The position numbers were made by a program, and so were the translations under genes. Below, in pieces: positions 58,219 to 64,000 of a stretch of DNA of 64,000 nucleotides. Location of the stretch: assembly GCA_039696685.1 (NCBI GenBank), contig CP155566.1, positions 124,001 to 188,000 of the forward strand, read 5' to 3'. Every line of letters starts with the position of its first letter. Within the stretch, counting starts at the first letter, position 1. The notes under the pieces were generated by a model. It did no database searches and was not told where the DNA came from. It saw only the letters and a program-made list of their open reading frames with translations. The DNA comes from Vibrio sp. CDRSL-10 TSBA (lineage in GTDB: Bacteria; Pseudomonadota; Gammaproteobacteria; Enterobacterales; Vibrionaceae).

Positions 58219-59007
58219 TCAGGGCTGAATCAGGCGAAACTCGGATTTGGTCAGGATCGCATCTTCCAGTGCTGACAGGCCGATGGTGCTGTAACCGTAA
58301 AAGTTCGGGGTCAGATTGTGGCGCAGGGTTTGCGCGGCGTCACTGACATCATCGCCGAGCATCATATCGTCAACCAGACGGCCCAGTTGGGCACGTTGCT
58401 GCTCACTCAGGCTGGTTTCAAAATCCGAGTAGCCGCTGACCGAGTTATACAAGGTATTGAACTCGCCGCCGGTGTTCTCTTCAATGTAGTAGGTCAGCAT
58501 GCGCGACAGCGCGGCGCGCAGATCGCTCACGTCTTCCTGATTACCAAAGTGGCTGCGCAGCAGGTCGCTGCCGCCGGCCGATTTGCTGGTATCCGGCATA
58601 AAGCCGTTGGCCGGAAACACCAGATAGGCGGCGATCGCCTCATCTTTGATCACGGCCGACAGTACAAAGCGGTCATCCTGATAATATTTAATCACATCAC
58701 CGGCGCCGGAGCGCTTGATGTAAACCGGTGCGCCCAGTGCTTCATCCAGCACGCTAGCCGAGGCGCGCACGTAGACTTTATCCAGCTTGTCCTGGGAAGG
58801 AATGTCGGTGAACTGGGACAGGGAGAAATCGTAGATTTTCTCCAGCGCGTCCATGCTGTCGTTGAAGCTGCCCAGCGCAATCGCGACGATAGAGACCAGG
58901 GCGATGATTTTTCCCCACTGCTGTTTCAGTGCACTGCTTTGTTCAGCCTGTGGCTGGTCGGTCTGTGGCTGATCCGTCTGGCCTAGAGTTTGTTCCTGAT
59001 TTGACAT
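58219..59007 (-). CDS. Membrane-anchored protein of unknown function
   Basis: A 262-residue protein with a Gln/Thr-rich cytoplasmic N-terminus (repeated QTDQPQ), one membrane segment (GKIIALVSIVAIALGSF, ~residues 32-48) and a periplasmic domain of ~210 residues. I do not recognise a named family with confidence. Conserved-looking pieces are VYVRASASVLDEALGAP, IKYYQDDRFVLSAVI and AYLVFPANGFMPDT. The stop of the next small gene lies two bases beyond its start (59010), and they probably form a two-gene unit. Confidence 0.6.
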   Translation of the reverse strand: MSNQEQTLGQTDQPQTDQPQAEQSSALKQQWGKIIALVSIVAIALGSFNDSMDALEKIYDFSLSQFTDIPSQDKLDKVYVRASASVLDEALGAPVYIKRSGAGDVIKYYQDDRFVLSAVIKDEAIAAYLVFPANGFMPDTSKSAGGSDLLRSHFGNQEDVSDLRAALSRMLTYYIEENTGGEFNTLYNSVSGYSDFETSLSEQQRAQLGRLVDDMMLGDDVSDAAQTLRHNLTPNFYGYSTIGLSALEDAILTKSEFRLIQP

Positions 59008-59009
59008 GA

Positions 59010-59192
59010 TTACTCTTTCATCTCTTTCAGTTTATCGACAATGACATCCTCACTTTGACTGACCATTTTTGTCGCTAGGTCTTCGATGTTATCGAGCGAG
59101 TCCTGATCCAGCCAGTCACTGAGGGTGTCCTTATATTGCATCCCGATATAGATACCGGTCACGATTAAAATTATCGGCATTAAGCGCAACAT
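59010..59192 (-). CDS. 60-residue membrane protein
   Basis: An N-terminal membrane segment (LMPIILIVTGIYIGMQY, residues ~4-20) is followed by a charged amphipathic helix (DWLDQDSLDNIEDLATKMV). It precedes the gene at 58219-59007 with a 2-base gap, so it is probably co-translated. The function is unknown; a small partner of the downstream membrane-anchored protein is a reasonable guess. Confidence 0.55.
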   Translation of the reverse strand: MLRLMPIILIVTGIYIGMQYKDTLSDWLDQDSLDNIEDLATKMVSQSEDVIVDKLKEMKE

Positions 59193-59237
59193 CGCCGCTG
59201 CTCCTGTTTCGGTTGCTTGGTCATACCTGCCAAAGGC

Positions 59238-60761
59238 TTAAAGCGCGCTTTGCGGTTGGTAGAGGGCAATACGTGCTGATACCTTTTTCAGATAATTCTT
59301 GGTTTCTTCATAAGGCAGATTGGTCATCAACTGCTGGTAAACCTGCTGCGGCGTCAGTTGGTTGATGGTGGTAGCGGCTTTACGAATATTGGTCGAACGA
59401 TCCGGGTTAAAGGCACGCGCGACGTTGCCAGCCCCTGTGTTATAGGCGGCAATGGTGCAGTACAGGCGGCTCTGTTCATCCTTGATGTTTTTCAGGTACT
59501 TGCTGTCGAGAATATGCAGATAGGCGGTACCGGTTTCGACGTTGACCGGTGGCTGATACAGCTCGGCTTCGCGCATTGGTGCATCAATGTTACGCACCTG
59601 AAGATTGACATCATGACCTGCGGTGGTCGGGACGATTTGCATCAGACCAAAGGCCGGTACGTGGGATTTTGCCTGCGGGCGGAATGCCGATTCACTGTGC
59701 ATGATCGCCATGACCAGCGCCGGATTCACCGAGAACTTCTCACTCTCTTGCAGTGCCATCGGCTGATATTGCTGAGCACGTTTGGCCAAACTGTTATTGG
59801 GCAGACTGATCTTGTAGCTGATGATTTTTTTCGCGACCGGCTGAGCTTTTGCGCTTGGCTTGGCGTTTTGGGCTGTTTTTGCCGTTAGCGCGCTTGTTTC
59901 AGCAGCAGTGGCTTGCTGACCGGGTGCATTTTCCTCAGCGGATTTACTTTTTATAACGGAAGCGCTCTTAGGAACAGAATCGCTCTTAACTACAGATTCG
60001 TTTTGAGCAACGGTATTGGTTGTCTCTCTGGCATTGCGCTCAGGTTCAGGAATACCGAGTTCGGCCCGTTTGGCGCTGTACTGTTCACGGATCGTCTGAA
60101 TACGCAGCCTGGCTTCTTCAATCAGGGCCAGTTTTTTACGATAGGCACGTTGATAGATAAATTGTTCACTGATGCCGATATCAGCCATCACCAGGCGTTC
60201 GGCCTGGACATCAAATTCGTTCATCTGGGCGCGGGTCTGGCTGAGGACAAAATCCGTCTCGCGTTTTTCTTCTGCGCCAGAGTATTTCACGCTCTCCTGG
60301 TACAAGGTCGCCTGGTTCAGGTCGGCCGTTTCTCCATCCGGCAGTTCGGTTTGTGCCAGCAGCAGTTGCTTGGCCTGCTCATCGCTCAGGCTGGCATCCA
60401 CCAGTACCGAAACAGTGGCGGTGTTGTCCTGATAATCGACCACTTTTCTTACTGTACTGTCGGTGCTGTATTCCACGTCTGTGGTTGCATCGGAGATTTG
60501 CGCGCTGCCCCATTGGTCAATCAATTGTTGGCGCTTGTGGTCGAGATCGCGGGTGTAATTTTCGCGCCACGTTTCGTATTCATTCAGGCGGTTATCCACC
60601 CATTCTGCAAATTCGGCAGAGCGATCCTGCGGATTGCGTGCCTGGGCGGTGGCTTGGGTCAGTTCGGCGTCCTGGCTGGTTGTGGTCGCATAGGCGGTAA
60701 AACTGCCGGAACAGAGAGCGGAGAGTGAAAGGGCGATAAGTGTTTTTGAAAATAGTCGCAT
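59238..60761 (-). CDS. MltC-like lytic transglycosylase
   Basis: A 507-residue periplasmic protein. It has a signal peptide (LIALSLSALCSGSFTAYA), a helical N-terminal domain (~30-230) like the DUF3393 part of MltC, a low-complexity linker (repeated VVKSDSVPKSASVIKS-type units and Ala-rich stretch, ~245-305), and a C-terminal SLT domain. The SLT domain has the catalytic Glu in NPALVMAIMHSESAF (~residue 353) and GLMQIVPTTAG, then AAYNTGAGNV. It cleaves peptidoglycan glycan strands. The signal peptide carries no lipobox Cys that I can see, unlike MltC. Confidence 0.83.
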   Translation of the reverse strand: MRLFSKTLIALSLSALCSGSFTAYATTTSQDAELTQATAQARNPQDRSAEFAEWVDNRLNEYETWRENYTRDLDHKRQQLIDQWGSAQISDATTDVEYSTDSTVRKVVDYQDNTATVSVLVDASLSDEQAKQLLLAQTELPDGETADLNQATLYQESVKYSGAEEKRETDFVLSQTRAQMNEFDVQAERLVMADIGISEQFIYQRAYRKKLALIEEARLRIQTIREQYSAKRAELGIPEPERNARETTNTVAQNESVVKSDSVPKSASVIKSKSAEENAPGQQATAAETSALTAKTAQNAKPSAKAQPVAKKIISYKISLPNNSLAKRAQQYQPMALQESEKFSVNPALVMAIMHSESAFRPQAKSHVPAFGLMQIVPTTAGHDVNLQVRNIDAPMREAELYQPPVNVETGTAYLHILDSKYLKNIKDEQSRLYCTIAAYNTGAGNVARAFNPDRSTNIRKAATTINQLTPQQVYQQLMTNLPYEETKNYLKKVSARIALYQPQSAL

Positions 60762-60918
60762 TGGCAGGTCCTAACCAATCGATCAGCGAGCGATACACCA
60801 GCAGGAAGAGTCCTTCTCCCTGCTGATATGATTTACCCGTCTGAATACTTCTGTATCAGGGTAAGCCGTGATTTACCATGGTAAACCAGAGTGAAATCAT
60901 GGCTTATCCGCTTTGGTA

Positions 60919-61516
60919 TCACATGGTTTTCAGTGAATTCAGCGCATTGCTTAGCTCTTGCTCAGCTTTCTCTGAATTGAACTGGCTCCACAGCTGGGAC
61001 TCTTTGGCCGCCGTATCGACCACCTGGTCTACGTTGGCCTGATAGGTCGCTTTGTCCATACCAACCAGTACGTACAGACCGCCGGTCGGGCTGACCTGGC
61101 TGACGATCAGCTTGCTGTTCGACAGGCTGCGGGTTACCACGTTTTTGGTCACGCTTTCAAACGTTTCAACCACGCTTTCGATTGCGCCGGTTTCATTGGT
61201 ATCGACCGAGCTTTCCACCGCCTGCTTGAACATATTGTTGACGTCGGTCTGGAACTGAGCGGCCAGTTGCACGCGCGCTTCGTTAATCGCGACTTTGCGC
61301 ATCACGCCCATACCTGCCACGCTCTTTTTGGCGTAACCCATGGCACCGGCTTCCAGATCGGTTGGCATCACATCACAAATCCAGGCTGGTGCTTCGGTGG
61401 TCGGTGCGTCCGGGAAGGTACACTGCGCGAACTGCTGCGCTTGTTTCTACGGTCTGGGTGCTGTTACAGGCTGCCAGTGACAGCGCCATCAGGCTCATTA
61501 ATACCGTTTTTTTCAT
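60919..61516 (-). CDS. LPP20-family lipoprotein (one apparent frame error)
   Basis: About 198 residues after repair. The lipoprotein signal is MKKTVLMSLMALSLAACNST with the lipobox LAAC. The mature part has GYAKKSVAGMGVMRKVAINEARVQLA, the pattern of LPP20 outer-membrane lipoproteins (small alpha/beta domain preceded by an A-R-x-x-LA helix). The frame breaks at 61443-61447 (GTTTC, plus strand): removing one base gives TQTVEQAQQFAQCTFPDAPTTEAP and joins the signal to the domain. It forms a set with the two downstream-coordinate lipoprotein genes. Confidence 0.8.
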
Positions 61517-61519
61517 GGT

Positions 61520-62530
61520 TTAGAATCCTGCTTGTTTTTTATATAGGTTGGCTTTACATCCGAAGTCGAACGTAGGACACACACTCGGGACGATTTTCGC
61601 GGCATCGCCGATATGCAGTTTCAGTGCGGTCTCTTCATCGATGTTGACCCACGAGTATTTCTGTTTGATGCCGTGCTGCGGGTTGTTGACCACTTCGCCT
61701 TCGCCGACGTTAAAGGTTTCCTGTTCACCGGCAGCGTTTTTCATGATGGTTGAAAAGGTTACTTCATCATTTGGCTGTACGTTTTTATCCGAGCCAACAC
61801 CGATTTTCACCATCGAGCCGGTTTCACACTGGCGCAGTTCCATCACTGTGGCCTGAGCAGCCAGCAGCTCTTTGATGTCACCGCTGTATTCCACTGCTTC
61901 TGCGGCCGCTTTGGCCGCCAGGCCTTTGTAGCCAGCAGGTGAGATAGGACAGCGAGAGTCACGGGTTTCTGTCGTAGAGGTTTCATCACCGCTGATGTCG
62001 ATGCGTTTAACCAGCGCCATGTCCGGCAGTGACACCACTTTAACGATCGCGTTCACGTCGACTTCAAAACTACACTTTGACGGCACGCGCTTGGTTTCGC
62101 CTTTTTTGTTTTTGTACGTGTAAGATTCACTGAAGCTGGCGGTCAGGTCTGAGCTGGTGATTTCGGTCAGCACCGCGTAATCGGCGATTGGCACACCTTT
62201 AGTGTTGTAACGGCCGCTTTGCTCAGCCAGTTTGATTTCACTTTTCAGTTTGTTGGCCAGCTTACGGTCAACAAGCTGAGTACCGGTTTCAATTACCTGG
62301 CTTTCCAGAGAGTTACGCACTACTGACTGAATGCGTTTTTGTGCACTGTCTTTGAATTCCATATCGACAGGTAACACGATCACTTTGCGGTCTTCACTGG
62401 ACTTGGCTGCCACATCGGCTTGTGCAATCGGCACCGCTGTATCCGGGGTACAGATCGCATCTTCCCCCATCAGTTTACAGCCAGAAAGTAGAAGAGACAC
62501 ACCCAGCGCCACTGCGGTTGGTTTGAACAT
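61520..62530 (-). CDS. Large lipoprotein of unknown function
   Basis: A 336-residue protein with lipoprotein signal MFKPTAVALGVSLLLSGCKL (lipobox LLSGC). ATG 62530 is preferred because GGAG lies nine bases upstream and it gives a clean signal; an upstream ATG at 62572 would add 14 polar residues. The mature part starts with a CsgG-like layout (KVIVLPVDMEFKDSAQKRIQ, then RSLESQVIETGTQLVDR-type helix and YAVLTEI) and ends in an SH3-like C-terminal domain. Located 3 bases upstream of the LPP20 gene; the set may form an envelope complex. Confidence 0.65.
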   Translation of the reverse strand: MFKPTAVALGVSLLLSGCKLMGEDAICTPDTAVPIAQADVAAKSSEDRKVIVLPVDMEFKDSAQKRIQSVVRNSLESQVIETGTQLVDRKLANKLKSEIKLAEQSGRYNTKGVPIADYAVLTEITSSDLTASFSESYTYKNKKGETKRVPSKCSFEVDVNAIVKVVSLPDMALVKRIDISGDETSTTETRDSRCPISPAGYKGLAAKAAAEAVEYSGDIKELLAAQATVMELRQCETGSMVKIGVGSDKNVQPNDEVTFSTIMKNAAGEQETFNVGEGEVVNNPQHGIKQKYSWVNIDEETALKLHIGDAAKIVPSVCPTFDFGCKANLYKKQAGF

Positions 62531-62647
62531 AATAGACAACTCCATATTGTTTTTTTCTTTATTTGTTTTCACCAGGAATGTTGCTCGTTGAATTACGAGT
62601 TTTTATTTTTAATTCCTGGGCTTAGCTAATTAATTCCGAAATTTAGC

Positions 62648-63623
62648 TTATTTAATTCCAAGAGCGGTCCACAGCCCCTGAGCGCTTACGGTGTCTGCGA
62701 AATTGCGCTCAGCCCCTTCTTTCGAGAAGGTGTAATTGGTCAGTGAGTTACCGCTGGAAATAATCTCGTTACTCGCGAGTATGTTGCCGTTACGCCCCTG
62801 GAGTTTCAGGGTCGTAAACTGCGTAGAAATGTAGGCTTGCCCGACCGTGCTCTGGCGTAACTGTGAAGTTAATTTGAGTACGTGCGTGGTGTTTTTGCTA
62901 CCGCTAAACGTGGTTTTCAGGCTCTGCCTGGAAAACTGATCGGCCAGCAGCTCTGCGCTTTTTTTGTCTTTGCGGCTGGCGGAGACGCGGATAACAATAC
63001 CGGATTGCACTTGTGTCAGTGCGGCAGCCAGCTGGTCGACATATTCTGCCTGAGGTATATCGTCCTGATTAAGGGCGCGTAACATTGCCTGGCGCACGGC
63101 AACGGCCTGAGCTTGCTCGCTTTGCGCGCGGTTGGCCAGCCACCACAACAGGGCATCCTGATGCTGGCGCTGTTGCAGCACGGCCTGTGCGTTGCGGTTA
63201 CTCTGCTCAATTTCGGAGCGCAACTGACGCACTACGGTATCGCGGCTGACTTTGGCCTGGACGTAGTAGCCGATATCGTTTCTTAGCTATCTCGGGATAA
63301 TCGATGCCGGTCAGGGTGATATTGGCGGTTTTACTGTTGATATGGTTATCGACGAGTGAGCTGGCGCTCTCAGACTGATTACGGCTCTGGACGATGTCGC
63401 GTGACAAAAAGGAGGAGTTGATTTGGGTCCAGAGCTGGGCATTGATTTGACTCAGTGCCGATTGCTTGGCTTGGGTCAGGTTCAGGCCTTGGCCGACGGC
63501 GGTCAGGTACTGCGGATCATTGGTTGGTGGTGCGCTGTACCAGTCCGGCGGCGTGGTCGACTGACAGGCGAACAGCGCCAGGCTGCATAAGCCGAGAATG
63601 AGCTTTCTTTTTATGGTTAGCAT
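62648..63623 (-). CDS. LPP20-like lipoprotein (one apparent frame error)
   Basis: About 324 residues after repair. Lipoprotein signal with lipobox LFACQS (ILGLCSLALFAC), then PPDWYSAPPTNDPQYLTAVG and LTQAKQSALSQINAQLW, the LPP20 pattern (W-Y, then G-x-A helix). A long helix (~140-200) and a beta-rich C-terminal domain follow. The frame breaks at 63288-63292 (GTTTC, plus strand): removing one base gives IAKNDIGYYVQAKVSRDTVV. First gene of the three-lipoprotein set (62648-63623, 61520-62530, 60919-61516). Confidence 0.8.
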
Positions 63624-63728
63624 GTTATCAAATCGGTAGCACTACAAGACGTATTTATGCACCGAATACTATAGGTGTGTGTTTTTGAGATAAATGCATT
63701 TATTGGTAGAGTGTCACATTTTTATGAG

Positions 63729-64000
63729 TCAGATCATATTTTTGACTTTTTTCTGACAATTGAGAATGCCATGTAACTGCTTGACTAAAAAGGGCACAAC
63801 CTCAGTTTCGAACCAGGGATTCTTCTTCAGCCACAGGGTATTGCGCGGAGACGGATGCGGCAGCGGCACATACTGCGGCGCCCAGCGTTGCCACTGGCGT
63901 ACGGTCTCGGTCAGAGTGGATGGCTTATCATTCAGATAGAAATTCTGTGCGTACTGGCCGATCAGCAGCGTCAGCTCAATATTGGGCAGTTGCTGCAGCA
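63729..64000 (-). CDS. Uracil-DNA glycosylase-family protein, C-terminal part
   Basis: The last ~90 residues of a protein whose start lies beyond the window. The segment LTLLIGQYAQNFY and then PLPHPSPRNTLWLKKNPWFE match the C-terminal motifs (nucleobase pocket strand and HPS loop) of small uracil-DNA glycosylase-family proteins common in proteobacteria. The substrate is not established for this subfamily. Confidence 0.75.
   Translation of the reverse strand, partial: LQQLPNIELTLLIGQYAQNFYLNDKPSTLTETVRQWQRWAPQYVPLPHPSPRNTLWLKKNPWFETEVVPFLVKQLHGILNCQKKVKNMI

Noticed and set aside
63801..63812. A further GAAAC break (minus strand) in the uracil-DNA glycosylase-family gene
   Set aside because: The frame as given continues with a family-like end (FETEVVPFLVKQLH), and removing a base would create an early stop. 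GAAAC here is genuine.

Overview
The window is chromosomal DNA of a gamma-proteobacterium of the family Vibrionaceae. The order yicC / rph-pyrE / lpxL-slmA-coaBC / MCP-radC-rpmB-rpmG-mutM / coaD / lipopolysaccharide (LPS) core genes / hldD / O-antigen locus / rjg matches the known Vibrio layout, in which the O-antigen locus lies between gmhD (hldD) and rjg. A KDO kinase (kdkA) and a WecA/WbeW-type O-antigen locus fit too. The species cannot be fixed from the sequence; a relative of V. fluvialis/V. furnissii is plausible because islands inserted in yicC are known there.

Layout. 1-2.4 kb: end of a TonB-dependent receptor, yqhA and yrbL. 2.43-18.97 kb: a genomic island of about 16.5 kb inserted in the 3' end of yicC, bounded by duplicated yicC ends. 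It carries a P4-type integrase next to yicC, an AlpA-like regulator, a small HTH protein, a DUF927 ATPase, a complete Hachiman-type anti-phage pair (hamA-hamB), a Gabija-like pair (gajA-gajB), a repeat-rich non-coding segment followed by two MobI-like genes, three genes of unknown function, an XRE repressor with a double operator, and a Rap1a-like secreted protein. No conjugation machinery or phage structural genes are present, so it looks like a mobilizable defence island. 18.9-34 kb: housekeeping genes. 34-46.4 kb: LPS inner/outer core and lipid A genes. 46.6-56.6 kb: a compact O-antigen/surface-polysaccharide locus with two different initiating transferases, a Wzx flippase, a nitroreductase-like protein, a pyruvyl transferase and glycosyltransferases. 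56.8-64 kb: rjg, then a run of envelope genes on the minus strand (lytic transglycosylase, three lipoproteins) and the end of a uracil-DNA glycosylase-family gene.

The strongest unexpected signal is global. Seventeen genes are broken by one extra base. In sixteen of them the protein is restored by removing one A from GAAAC (or one T from GTTTC), giving GAAC/GTTC. They include rph, hldD, core-LPS genes, the integrase and all the large defence genes, so these are almost certainly consensus errors, not mutations. GAAC/GTTC is the known phosphorothioate motif of the DndABCDE system of E. coli B7A and Salmonella, so the errors may be the footprint of a DNA modification in this strain. The affected genes are described here as full-length proteins.
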